Source of the DNA: Haliclona indistincta
Lineage: Eukaryota; Porifera; Demospongiae; Haplosclerida; Chalinidae
Assembly (NCBI GenBank): GCA_964017065.1
Contig: OZ024783.1
Location: forward strand, 17,955,752-18,019,751
DNA: 64,000 nt
Reading direction: 5' to 3'
Part shown: positions 45,187 through 56,065 of the stretch, piece by piece
How the letters are laid out: each line of letters begins with the position of its first letter
How positions within the stretch are numbered: the stretch's first letter is position 1
Position numbers and translations under genes: made by a program
Notes under the pieces: generated by a model
Told to the model about the DNA's origin: nothing
The model's input: only the letters and a program-made list of their open reading frames with translations
Databases searched by the model: none

Positions 45187-46202
45187 TTGAGCACCTTATA
45201 AATGCACCTGCTTCTGTATTTCAGGCTCTAGCTTCCCTTTTTAACGGGATCTTAAAATATCATGTGGTCCCCTCTTCCTTTACCTGCAGTACGGTGATTC
45301 CTATATTCAAAGGAGGTGGCAAAGATCCTGTTTCCCCTGCTAATTATAGAGGAATTTCACTTTCCTCGATTATTTCAAAGCTATTTGAAAAGCTGTTGCT
45401 CGTTCCCTTACAAGACAAACTACTTCACTTAATTCATCCCCTGCAAGGTGGATTAAGACCCGGTTATTCCACGGCGCATACTTCCTTCATACTTCATGAG
45501 GCTATTGCCGAGTGTAAGCTAAATAGGGATATTCCATTTCTTGCGTTAGTAGACGTTCAAAAGGCGTTTGATACGGTCTGGCATAGTGGACTTTTCTACA
45601 AGCTCTTTCATCTGGGGGTGAGGGGGGACCTGTGGCATACCCTATTCAACTGGTATAGCTCTTCAACCTCCTCTGTTCTATGGTATGATCGAGTCTCCAG
45701 ACCATTCCCTGTTCGTCAGGGGGCGGTTCTCTCTCCACTCCTTTACCCCCTTTACGCTGTTTTCACAAGTGAGCTTCTTTTTCTTCTCGAAGCAAGTGAC
45801 CTTGAGGTTCGTATTGGTACCGTCTATGTTGGTTCTCCTACTTTTGCTGATGACATGGCACTCATTGCCTCTTCTCAGGAAGATCTTCAAGGTATGTTAT
45901 CAGTTGTTGATAAATATGCCAATAAGTGGGGATATAGAATTAACCCCTCCAAATCAGCGGTTCTAATATTTTCTAGAAAGAAACTCCCTTCTTACGAGTG
46001 TTCTATTTTTAACTCTTCTATTCCAACTCTATCCTCTGCCCGTCATTTAGGCCTCTTGCTTTCTACATCCTCTTCAACTATTAATCGCACTACTAGATCA
46101 ATCACTTCTTCCCGTAGCGCATATTATGCTCTATCTGCCCTTGGTGCTCGTCATACTGGAGTTAATCTTTGTACAAGAGCTCGAGCCACTGAAGCTGGTT
46201 GA
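45187..46202 (+). pseudogene. non-LTR retrotransposon (LINE) reverse transcriptase fragment
   Basis: Open frame from ~45,187, truncated at both ends. RT motifs: PANYRGISL (finger), LALVDVQKAFDTVWH (motif A Asp), VRQGAVLSPLLY (motif B), TFADDMALIA (motif C, catalytic Asp pair), and the thumb start W-G-Y-R-I-N-P-S-K-S. It lacks the endonuclease and the 3' domain. It starts exactly where the TUBGCP4 duplicate loses homology, so insertion or rearrangement here removed an exon. The 3' end merges into the inverted repeat at 46,168. Confidence 0.88.
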
Positions 46203-46518
46203 CGATGACGGTCTGATTCTTCCAGTAACGGGTTGGTAGAAGAGTACTTTTTTCAAGAAAGTCCCCTAATATTAAGGGTCCTTTTTATGTAAAAAGCCCC
46301 ATCATATTAAGGGACTAGAGTACATAAAAAAGACCCATAATATTAGGGATCTTTTGTACATAAAAAAAGACCCATAATATTAGGGGACTTTTTACATAAA
46401 AAGGACCCATAATATTAGGGGACTTTCTTGAAAAAAGTACTCTTCTACCAACCCGTTACTGGAAGAATCAGACCGTCATCGTCAACCAGCTTCAGTGGCA
46501 CGAGCTCTTGTACAGGTA
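46168..46518. mobile_element. 351-bp foldback joining LINE and gypsy fragments
   Basis: Arms of ~125 bp (from TTGTACAAGAGCTCGAGCC, 46,170, and its complement to ~46,516) enclose four or five imperfect copies of CCCATAATATTAGGG(G) alternating with TTTTTACATAAAAA. The left arm is shared with the end of the RT frame and the right arm with the beginning of the gypsy frame. Confidence 0.8.
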
Positions 46519-46875
46519 CCTTCTGGAAAGGTACCTATCCAGTTACTCAACACCCGGGCTGATACCGTTACAGTGTTTGCAGACACAGAATTGGCAACGC
46601 TAATACCTGTACAGGCGGTGCAAGCTACTAATGACACAGATAAGTCTGACAAGGATACAGGTAAGCTGGAGCAGCTGAGACAGATGGTTAGTGAAACCGA
46701 GACTGACCTGAGCCCAGTTGAGAAGGATACATTTTTTAGTCTACTGTGTTCCTTTGAGGATATCTTTGCAAGGTCAAACTCTGATCTAGGAAATACTAGC
46801 AAGCTGAATCATCGTATCAATACAGAAACCGATACACCCATTCGACAACCTGTTCGTCGTCTACCACCACACTAA
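46495..46875 (+). pseudogene. Ty3/gypsy retrotransposon pol fragment (protease-RT linker)
   Basis: The frame encodes a stretch typical of the region between protease and reverse transcriptase in Ty3/gypsy pol: NTRADTVTVFADTELATL, FFSLLCSFEDIFARSNSDLG, LNHRINTETDTPIRQPVRRL. It stops at the beginning of the RT domain (PPH then stop). No LTRs or other domains nearby. A broken remnant. Confidence 0.82.
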
Positions 46876-47024
46876 TTGAGAAGTGTCGTTGAACATTATG
46901 TTCAAATAGTCAAGTAACATACAATAGTCATGGATCAAACACTTGGTTTAAAACACACAACAAAACAATTAAAATATCCAAGAAAGAAATTGTGTAAAAA
47001 AATTAATTTATATTATGATAATAT

Positions 47025-47353
47025 CTACTTTTTTGATTTCATCCTGTGTTCTGAGTACCATTCACAAAAACTATTAAAATGTGCTCTACTGACGAATGTG
47101 ACTTCTTCATTGAGTCTGGACGGCTGCAGCGTTCGATGCTGTACAATCATTTTGGTGTACTCCAGGTCAGCAGCTTCTGGTGTCTCTGCCGACCAGGTTA
47201 GGACATTCCAAGACTCTGCGTCTGGAGTTTGATATCTTAGCTCTAACTGCAGAGCATTCATCTTCTCATCAGGCTTGTTGTAGAGATGGTTGAACAGCCT
47301 TGTCAAATCGTCGAAAAGCGTGAGACTTTTCGCGACGTACTTTTTATTGTCAT
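47025..47353 (-). CDS. unidentified C-terminal exon (low confidence)
   Basis: Reverse-strand frame ending in KSKK and a stop at 47025. The sequence looks protein-like rather than random: TLFDDLTRLFNHLYNKPDEK, SWNVLTWSAETPEAADLEY, VSRAHFNSFCEWYSEHRM. A possible acceptor lies near 47,367-47,372. It may be the last exon of the gene whose proline-rich exon is at 47,560-47,962. No domain recognised. Confidence 0.4.
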
Positions 47354-47539
47354 CTCACTTGTGCTGGAAAAAGTAGATGCCACATCTACTTTTATACACA
47401 TCTATACACATCTATACACATCTATACACATCGTCATCACATCTATACACATCGTCGAAAACATTGTATGGACAACTTTTGACACAAAAATGTCTCAAGA
47501 TTGGGTTTGAACCAGCCAGATCCTTCCTGGAAATCATGA

Positions 47540-47962
47540 TTGCATGGTTGGATACTTGCTTCGCTGCAGAGGTCGCGACACAAAAGTCTTGGCAGGAGAA
47601 GTCCTGGAGGAAATAGGAAGTGGTAGAGGTGGGCGGTCGTCAATGCTGGATCTTTTTTGAAGAGGAGGACTAGGAGAGGAGACAGGAGGGCTGGCGACCA
47701 GTTTCCTTGTAAGTGCAGGTTTTGTATTAGGCAGAGGAGGAGGCGTGTCAGCTACGGGAGAGTGTTCAGACGATTTGACAGGTCGAGGAGGAGGAGGAGC
47801 GTTGGTTGATCGAGTATGTGGAGAGGATACAGGAGAAGGTAGTGCTGGAGGAGGAAGGATATTTACAGCACCAGCAGGAGCTTGCTTGTTATGCAAGGGC
47901 TCTCGTTTCAATGGTTTAGGAAGAGGCGGAGGGTCAAGAGGAAACTTTGGTCTTTTTACCAC
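47540..47962 (-). CDS. proline-rich exon of an unidentified adaptor-like gene (low confidence)
   Basis: After a CTACAG acceptor (47,963-47,968) the frame encodes VVKRPKFPLDPPPLPKPLKR followed by many PxxP motifs (PPPPRPVKSS, PPPLPNTKP, DRPPLPLPISSRTS). These are candidate SH3-binding sites as in adaptor proteins. The donor is unclear; the frame closes at 47534. It sits on the same strand as TUBGCP4 between its 5' and 3' exons, so it is either a nested gene or a sign of rearrangement. Confidence 0.42.
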
Positions 47963-48261
47963 CTGTAGCAGAAGTGGAATTTTATAGCAAAAGACACAGA
48001 CGCTTACCCCACCCTGAACCAACAGGTGACTGACACAAGGCTTTTGTTTATTCAACTACAGTTATGTCACACAGACGTCATATCAGGGCATCCATAATAA
48101 AATTAATACAGAAACCACATAAAAACTTAGCAGAGGAGTGTTAAATTTGACAGTTGAAGTACAATTTTGACAATCTATAGCTTGTACATGCACACAAAAT
48201 ATTTTTCTATATATTTTTGGGTATTATTTAAACATAATTATTTTTCCTATGCATTCCATAG

Positions 48262-49919
48262 TACCAAAACAAAAAAATAAAAAGATTTCTAACGAAATCA
48301 TAAGGATGTAGGGATGAATGAAATTACCAGAATAAAGGACATCACACGGAATTACGTTTATGCACAGAACACGATTTACTTGTAATGTAACACGATTAAT
48401 ATAACGGGTTGCTAATGACAACCGCTCAGTTCGTGAAGGTCACCTTTGATCATAGTTCACTGTGCGTCTTCTTGCACAATTTCTACTAGTCTCAGTAGCG
48501 TCTGTGGTACTGAAAAGGACTCTTATTGGTGCGCCTTGAACGTCTGCTTCCTTCGCTCTGAACTACAAAGCCTTGTTGCCGTTCGCTAGCATGGTACAGG
48601 TAGGCAACTTCACAGCTCTACAACGCTTGCAGTATAGACGTCCACTGTTTCAACACGGTTGTGTATAGCTATGCTAAGAAGCTCAAGCTTATGTATTACC
48701 TGTAACAATCTTCTTTTCAGAACAGAAAGTAAGAAATCAGAGCTCATAGAGAATGGCGGTCACGAGTGACTTCTGGCCTCCCTCCTGAGCCTTTGCTACA
48801 CTAGAAATGCCAAGTACTAGTTTCTAGACAGTCTAGGAATAGTCTGAGATACTAGCGCTACAGTTTAAACTGAATAATCCATGCTCAAACTGTCCTAAAC
48901 ACAACTGCTGTACTTCATTTCTTCCCGGGCAAAACTTGTTTCTTACCTAACTTCACCTCAAAAGTGGAACCTACTTTTTTCTTTGGATTTCAATTTTGAA
49001 CACACCATTCAAATCACCAGACCCTGTTCTATTAGACCAGGGGTCAAATCAACTCAAAATCGAGTTTAGTTTTTTAGTTACAGTCGCTCAAAAATCGATA
49101 AAAATAACAAATTTGACATCAGCTAATACATTAACAATTGGGTGATAGTTGTGACTTTGAAGTGCGTTTTGGAACGGACTTTTTTCAACTCTACTGCAAC
49201 ATTTTTAGCTCAATTGATAGCTAATAGGCTGAAGTTTGCTATCCTGGGTTGATAAATTGAAAATCTAGTTTGTGGAAGTCAGGACGCCGAGTATAAGTTC
49301 ATCTTCCAATGAACACAATACATTAACTAAAGTGAATATACAGACCTAAGTTTTGATAGTATACGGAAATTGTAACAGGATGTCGTTATTAGCTGGCAAT
49401 GAAATCTGCTACTGGTCCACAATGTAAACCAACAAGGAACTAGCATGGAATATAGTAACACGATTGAATTGCTAACAGACCATACCGTATAGCGATAAAT
49501 TTTGGTGGTCAAAATTTTGGCGGATTTGCTAAGAACAGATTTTGGCGGTTAATATTTTGGCGGATTGATGCCAAGGCGTATATACACGCCCATGTATATC
49601 CGATTTGGCGGTTAAAATTTTGGCGTTTCGAGAGCAATCTGCCAAATCCGCCAAAATTTTGACCACCAAAATTTATCGCTATACGGTAGATCCATAAATC
49701 AGTGGCTGCTGTGGTAGATTATAGCTATTTCAGCTAGTTGCCGTTGACTGACACCGAAGTGCATTGAATTGAATTAAACTTGTCTATGAAAAAATAATTA
49801 TTCATCTTATAATGTACAGCCACTGATGTAGACATCTATGGTCTGTTAGCAAGTCAATCGTGTTACCATTCCATGCTAGTTCCTTGTTGGTTTACATTGT
49901 GGACCAGTAGCAGATTTCA
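48262..49919. mobile_element. MITE-derived region: partial copy at 48,262 and nested composite at 49,401-49,919
   Basis: 48,262-48,320 matches the left end of the 38,449 element (AAAGATTTCTAACGAAATCA, GGATGTAGGGATG). 49,401-49,919 is a second, larger copy, from GAAATCTGCTACTGGTCC to GGACCAGTAGCAGATTTC, into which the TA-flanked element at 49,485-49,686 is inserted. Between ~48,420 and 49,380 I see no gene or repeat. Confidence 0.75.
49485..49686. mobile_element. CCGTATAGCG MITE nested in another MITE
   Basis: Ends CCGTATAGCGATAAATTTTG and its complement, flanked by TA (49,483-84, 49,687-88). The host MITE copy at 38,575 reads CAGACCATAGATCC uninterrupted, which gives the empty site. Confidence 0.88.
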
Positions 49920-50107
49920 GCGATGGCGGAAGCACGGTAGGAGACGAGACAGAGTACCAGCAAGGTGTAACAAGACATGGAAAGCCGTTTAGCGACGTAC
50001 ACTAGCTAAACTCACCTGTGTTTTCCCATCGCTGAAGTAAGGCCGTGTTCTGTACTACGCGCAGTGTCGAAAATTCCTTGTTGGATAGCAACGGTTGCTA
50101 TGCTCTA

Positions 50108-50985
50108 AGCCGGTTAGAGACCTCGGCCAACGGGATCTACGCGGTATAGAAACCCTCGCGTCGCCATAGAACCCTCGCGCTACGCGCTCGGGTTCTATAT
50201 GGCTTTCTATACCACGTAGATCCCTTGGCCTCGGTCTCTAACCTATACTTATTAATACTACGTAACCGGGATAAGAAACTGTGGCAATCTTTTGTCACTA
50301 TGCGCGTTTCGCTTGGAATGACGTCATTCTCGTGAAAATTGTATTACAGCATTCAGTGCCTCAATTAGGCGACCGCACGCACGAGCTTTTTCGTTAAAAA
50401 ACTATGGTTAATGCCTGTTGTAGACTAGTTACAGCGCTTAAATTATGACATTTACACAATCCAATCATCCACCTAACAAAAGATACTGTGGAAGTGAATA
50501 CCAGGTCAACAGATTCTGTACGGTTGTGTTTATACAAAAGTGGGACCAAAAATGGCTTAAAAAGTCGCTGGTGCGAATCCATAGCATCAAGAAGCCCAAA
50601 ATGTATCTATTTACACGCACCAGTACTCGAACTTTACAATAAACTAGGCAGGAACTGCAACAGGCATCTCACAAAGTCATGGATGTGTTTACAAACTATC
50701 TGTTACATCGCCACGCACACAGATTTTGCCTTGTCAACATCACACGCGCCCGTCGTCTATAGCCAATAAAACCTTGATAGTCTTCGACTAGGAGACACTA
50801 GTAGTGAAGAAACACGCTTCTTTCGTCCCAAGAGCAAGTGCTAACGCGAGCAAGAGTTCATATAAACTCCGTATCTGCGCGTTCTTTGTGGTTGTTTGAC
50901 GAAACGCGAAACGCGCATGGGTACACCACTTGCAATACATTTTGATTGACAGTTTCTTATCCCAGTTACGTAGTATTAATAATCT
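50108..50985. mobile_element. two inverted-repeat elements upstream of 51 kb
   Basis: 50,108-50,235 is a palindrome (GGTTAGAGACC...GGTCTCTAACC, with TCTACGCGGTATAGAAA inside). 50,250-50,981 has ends ATTAATACTACGTAACCGGG and its near-complement (CCCAGTTACGTAGTATTAAT). Short ORFs inside do not resemble known proteins. Confidence 0.65.
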
Positions 50986-51002
50986 CTGCTACTATGCATT
51001 AT

Positions 51003-51188
51003 TCAAGTGACCATACTCAGTATACAAGTGACCATGCTCAGTATACTAGTGACCATGCTCAGTATACTAGTGACCATGCTCAGTAAACTAGTGACCATGC
51101 TCAGTATACTAGTGACCATGCTCAGTATACTACTGACCATGCTCAGTATACTACTGATCATGCTCAGTATACTAGTGACCATGCTCAC
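51003..51188. repeat. 21-bp tandem repeat, ~9 units
   Basis: Unit GACCATGCTCAGTATACTAGT repeated with minor changes. It is followed at 51,243-51,435 by a (GGGA)n/(GAGA)n tract. Neither is coding despite long ORFs on both strands. Confidence 0.92.
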
Positions 51189-51656
51189 TTCTTCTAGCTC
51201 ATGTTGTAGATATGAGACGGAGAGCTGAGGGTCGGCAATACACTGGAGAGAGGGAGAGGGAGGGAGGGAGGGAGGGAGGGAGGGAGGGAGGGAGGGAGGG
51301 AGGGAGGGAGGGAGGAGGGAGGGAGGGAGGGAGGGAGGGAGAGAGAGACAGAGAGAGAGAGAGGGAGACAGAGAGAGAGAGAGAGACAGAGAGAGCAAGG
51401 GAGGAAGGGAGGTAGGGAGGGAGGGAGAGATAGATAGAGCGATAACGTAGAAAAAGGACATTCACAAAATGTCATCGCACCAAGAAGCAAAAATGGATGA
51501 AATTGCTAAATCTAAAACTAGATGAGCAAGAGTTTCGAAAGAGAGCCGCAATACACAGCAACAATATCTATAAATCTCTCCCAACAACTCTGATCATCAT
51601 ACTTTTACAGAAGGCAGTGCAACAAGCTCCACCCACAACAATTCTCACTGACTCAC

Positions 51657-51942
51657 CATTCTCGGTTAGCGGGTGATGCGGCGGGAGGGAGCATGTGACG
51701 AGTGATGAACTGGTTCAGGTACTGGTAGTACGCGGCGAGGCGGCATATTCTGTTCACGATACACGCCTCGCTTGGATAGAGGAAAGGAAGGTCATACGAA
51801 ATCTGTAGAATGAGCAGGAAGATGTGGTTACTTTGCAGCCTGAGAGTTTTACAAGGATCTAGATAGAGCACACAGGTTGAATAATACCTCCAGAAAGCCG
51901 CTGTCTCTCGAGTGAGCAAACAGACAACAACTCGTGCAGCAT
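51657..51942 (-). CDS. TUBGCP4: TUBGCP4 exons 1-2 (5' end of gamma-tubulin complex component 4)
   Basis: Exon 2 (51802-51657, phase 0 in, phase 2 out) encodes ISYDLPFLYPSEACIVNRIC followed by RLAAYYQYLNQFI. It matches the GCP4 N-terminal region, where the human protein has DFPFLHPSETSVLNRLCRL. Exon 1 starts at ATG 51942 with MLHELL (human MIHELL). The frame-consistent donor is the GTGTGC at 51,873 (exon 51942-51874, 23 codons); a stronger-looking GGTATT donor at 51,887 would break the frame. GCP4 forms the lateral arc of the gamma-tubulin ring and lacks a large N-terminal extension, consistent with this short start. No continuation to the central domain was found downstream. Confidence 0.8.
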
Positions 51943-52116
51943 GGTGGATCACGTGAGATATTTCCCGCGCACCCGCGCGTAAATAAACGAGAAATGAGCC
52001 TGAGCGAACCAACTTTTCTGTTTTCGAACTACCAAGCTGCTTCCAAGTGAAGTACTCTCAATTATAATTATTATGAAATAATAATTCGTGGAAATCTGTC
52101 AGTGACTGCATAGTGT

Positions 52117-53646
52117 CTATAGTTGAATTGTTCTGAGCATTGATGTAGTGACTGGCCAGCTGCTGCCACTGGACTGCTGGCTAGCTGTATCAAGCTGCTC
52201 TTGTAGTGGAGGGAGATGAACTGAGTCAGGCAGGGACCTCATGGGTACTCTAGACCCCTCAATACATATCAGACCAACATCAATATCTTTACTGGATGAT
52301 TGCTGTTGAAAAAAAAACAAAAAATTAATGAGTGAATTTCACAAACTCTTGGCATGAAATTATATTATTGTAAAATTAAATCCTTGTTTGCAAGCTATAT
52401 TATTACTGTGTGAATATACAACCGTACTGGACCATACTAAGGCAGCAAACCCTGATGACGCTATAATGCAGCCTAGTAAGATTTACAATCAACCACCATC
52501 TAACAGAATGTATTTAAAAAATGCACCCATCACACTCACTGATTTTTAAATACTTATTGCAATTGTAGCTAGCACCAAAATAGGATCATAATTATATTTA
52601 TTCTACCAAGCCTACAAACATTCTCCTATAGTTCCTACATTCTCCTATAGTTCCTACCTGTTGTAGTTTGCACATCCAGGTCACGTTCTGGATTTGAAGT
52701 TCAGTAGCACATTTCTCAGGATCACTGAGCTTCTAAACCAATTGGTGATATTTTTTATTAACTAGAATTTAAGAATGAAGACATGCAACAACAGATGATT
52801 CTGTAACTATTTTTTATTTCATCCAATTATTGCTGATTTGAACCAATTAATTTTATTGATAATCCTTAGCAAATGCCTAAAAAGCTCATGAAATTGCAAA
52901 ATTTTTGACTATCGCCACCTAAATTTAGGCATCCTACCATGCCTATAAATTTATAGGCTGTCTCAAGCAGTTTTATCCAAATTTGAACTAATATCAAGCA
53001 CCCCACCTAAATTTAGGCAACTTTGCTGATGTTCACACAACACCACCTAAATTTAGGTTCCCTTGCTAAATTTTTGAAGATTTTGAAAGAATTTGCAAAC
53101 ATCAACCACCTAAATAAATTTCGGTGGCCTAAAATTTATTTTGATATAAAAATGAGACTTTTTAAGAGGAGGCACCTAAATTTAGCAAGAGTCAAAATTT
53201 ATTCAATTTCAAGAGCTTTCTTAGGTATATATGTTGTGCGCAAACTATGGATCGGGACAATCCATGGATTGCGCTGCCCAAAGTATGGATCCGTGCTTTG
53301 CGCAACAATCCATGGATTGTCTGCTCATGCAATCCATGGATCGCGCAAACGAGGGACTCGAAGTATGGATCTCGGCCAAACCATTGATGCATGGACGCTC
53401 GTCAGAAGCGGAGGACTCTGGCTACAAAACCACTGACGTTCGTCACTAAAGCACCTCCGGCAGCAATGCTGTTCAACTTGATTGCCTATAGTATTCTAGC
53501 TAATAAACATTTATACCTGAGGCAGCAAGGTTGAGATACATGAGATGAATAATATGTATGAGTCTTGAGTTCAGGCTGTAATAGCTGGCAGAGCATGCAG
53601 TGATCACACTAGCAATAGAAGGTCTCATGTAGCCTGCATCTTCTAT
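52117..53646 (-). CDS. candidate 3' exons of an unidentified gene upstream of TUBGCP4
   Basis: Three exon-like frames. 53646-53511 encodes EDAGYMRPSIASVITACSAS followed by YYSLNSRLIHIIHLMYLN, with donor GTATAA. 52735-52661 encodes KLSDPEKCATELQIQNVTWM then CKLQQ, in phase 0 between TTTAG and GTAGG. 52306-52123 encodes a serine-rich last exon (DIDVGLICIEGSRVPMRSLP) ending MLRTIQL and a stop. The second and third splice together in phase 0. The first ends in phase 1 and needs another exon or belongs elsewhere. No family recognised. Confidence 0.42.
52900..53185. repeat. dispersed CACCTAAATTTAGG palindrome cluster
   Basis: The 14-bp near-palindrome CACCTAAATTTAGG or a close variant appears at least five times within ~290 bp (52,917; 53,005; 53,042; 53,107; 53,171). 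Spacer lengths differ, so it is not a simple tandem array. Confidence 0.75.
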
Positions 53647-54178
53647 ACTGACTATAGATATCCCGGGGTTCTTCTCAGTTCAATATCGCTAGTATTACAG
53701 CCTACAAGTTATTAGCAGAGATAGTTCATTGCAAATAATACTTCTTTGAAGAGGACATATCGTGTGCCAGACGAAAACACTGCATATACCATTCAGTGGA
53801 AGACTACTGACCTGACTCTTCCTGCTCCATGCTGTTTTCTTGGCTGATAAACACAATAACTTGAGTTCCTCAGTCCAAGAGCTGCACATGGGTAATCTAA
53901 TAGACGAAATCCACGAGACTTCAGCCAGAAATTGCTCTCCTCAGTCTCACCGTTCGCCAGCCGAAAGATAAGCGACGATTTCCTTTCCTTTCTCTCGACT
54001 GATCACCTTTCTTCTTTTGCATGAATGCTTGACACATGTGTGGTTTTGCGCAATCCATGGATCGCGCAAGTGCTGGGCAATCCATGGATTCCCCGCGCAA
54101 AGCACGGATCCATACTTTGAGCAGCGCAATCCATGGATTGTCCCGATCCATGGTTTGCGCATAACATATATTTGCTAA
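53213..54178. mobile_element. pair of inverted CCATGG-rich repeats flanking a candidate exon
   Basis: 53,213-53,360 (GTTGTGCGCAAACTATGGATCGGGACA ...) and 54,045-54,178 (in complement) are inverted copies. Each has three or four AATCCATGGAT(T/C)GCGC words. They may be the termini of one element or two insertions around the candidate exon at 53,511-53,646. Confidence 0.6.
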
Positions 54179-55284
54179 GGAATATCAATAAAATTAATTG
54201 GTTCAAATCTGCAAAAAAAATTATATTGAACGAAATAAAAATAAAGTGTTGTGAGTGTGATCAAAGATTTCATAATTCATAATGTGAATAATGATTTTTG
54301 ATCGTTTTTCTCCTAGCCTCAGCAACATTATTACAATACCGACTGTATCAAGTTTTCTCTTTCAGTATTATCTCTGCTGCCAGTCTTGAGCCAATTTAAA
54401 AGACACTGTAATCCATTATAGACAGGGGGTTCCAGTACTAAAAGTTTCAGACCCGAAGCCAAAAAAGGGTGGGTGGGTAACCGATTATAGATAAAGTATA
54501 TCTCTTAGGAATACATACCTGTAGTACCTATGACACCATGTGGACAAGTTCGTATGCTACCTGAGTATGACCATTCATATTTTGCGCCTTATACGTCACG
54601 CGAGAACGACGCATGCGTGAGATCAGATCAGAGGTAGGTGGGGCACAGTCGGGCCAGTTAAAAAGGTCGACAGTGACAAGCTCGGAAAGAGAAAGATGGC
54701 AAACGAGCAGCTGACTAACTTGACTGGCACTAACGGATTGGATATTGTGTCACAGACCAAATTATATCTGAGCAGTGATCCACAGTCGGCAGAGCGCTAC
54801 TTGGAAACGATTAAAGACAGCATTCCATTGCTGTTGACAAAACTTAAAGAGTACGAAAAAGAACGAGAAAGTGAAAGAAACGCGCTCATCGAAGAAGAAA
54901 AGCATTTGATGCGCCAAAAGGGAGACAAAGAAAGGGAACCATCTGATCTGAGAGATAAAATCCGATCGTACGAAGCAGAGCGAGCAAGATACAACGCTTT
55001 ACTTGAGGACGCAAGATCAGACCTTAGTCGAGCTAATGACCAAAAAGGATCCGTCATGGAAGATATTGACGCGGCCATTCAAACAAAACGCAAAGGGTCC
55101 CAATTCTGCTCATACGCCGAGATACTTTTGCACTCTAATAAACGCGCACCAAAACGGCAGTTAGGAAGCGTCTAGTCTCGTCCCCAGACCACACCCTCGC
55201 CTATCGCGAGAGAGGGTCTGGTGACTTTAGTCGATTTTCTTGGGCCAGGAAGTAATATCTTCCCCGGAATGTCTGGGAAAGAAT

Positions 55285-55718
55285 TAGTCTGGCCGCTGCC
55301 CCTCCCCGCCTATTGAGTGGGTGGTGGACGGCGTGTAGGGTCTAGCAAACATTGCCATTCACAGTTTCCCAACCGACCAATCAGATTCTACTGCTCAAGA
55401 TCTTGAGCAGTAATATTCATGGATCATGGGCTGGGTTTGATCGTGAATAATATTACAGGCTGTGGCAAAACAGCTACGGTGGGTGAAAGCTAACCGTCGT
55501 GCTGTTGACGATGCTGTCGAACATAGTCTACCGCGATTCAAGCATAGATCGCTTAAACCAGCGTAGTGTGAGGCAATTCGTGCGGTACAATGGCATTGAG
55601 GAAACCCCGCTTATCATTGCAACAATTAAATATAACATCGATGAATGGTAATGTTTGCTAGACCCTACCCGCCGTCCACCACCCACTCAATAGGCGGGGA
55701 GGGGCAGCGGCCAGACTA
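55285..55718. mobile_element. inner MULE-like MITE, 9-bp duplication
   Basis: 434 bp with ~65-bp inverted repeats starting TAGTCTGGCCGCTGCCCC, flanked by GGAAAGAAT (55,276-55,284 and 55,719-55,727). The first bases TAGTCT match the outer element, suggesting one mobilising transposase for both. Confidence 0.85.
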
Positions 55719-55768
55719 GGAAAGAATCTGATTGGTCAGAAGGCCAACTGTTACGTAATACTAACCAC

Positions 55769-56065
55769 ATGGATAGAATGTTGGCGTTGAAGATACCTAG
55801 ATATGACTGTAGTCTTTTGCCGCTGACGTTCTTGACCGTACAATCATGCAGAGCTGCATTTGTCAGCATCGGTTATGAAAGTCTGACTGACAATCAGCGT
55901 CTTGCTATTACTGAGTTTGTCAAGGGAAAAGAAGTTTTCGTCTGCCTCCCGACTAGAGAAGGCAAGAGTCTAAATTTTTGCTACTCGGCCTGCTGTCCGG
56001 CTAGACGTTTTTGCCTTCGTAGATTGTCTCCCACGTCTAACATTACCCCAGACACTTGTGTGTAG
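55769..56065 (+). pseudogene. RecQ-type DNA helicase N-terminal fragment inside a MULE-like element
   Basis: 98-aa frame. GYESLTDNQRLAITEFVKG matches the RecQ motif 0 region (aromatic-x-RxxQ), and VFVCLPTREGKSLNF matches motif I, the Walker A LPTGxGKS, with the glycine after T replaced by R. It ends by a stop before motif II (DEAH), so it cannot be an active helicase. The piece is delimited by the element's inverted repeats, as expected for a captured gene fragment. Confidence 0.7.

Noticed and set aside
46168..46518. Intact retrotransposon spanning RT and gypsy pieces
   Set aside because: The 45.2-46.2 kb frame is a non-LTR RT and the 46.5-46.9 kb frame is Ty3/gypsy pol. They are different classes, truncated and joined by an inverted repeat.
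51003..51490. Tandem 21-bp repeat considered as a CRISPR array or coding repeat
   Set aside because: There are no unique spacers between units, the genome is eukaryotic, and the frames lie in simple repeats.
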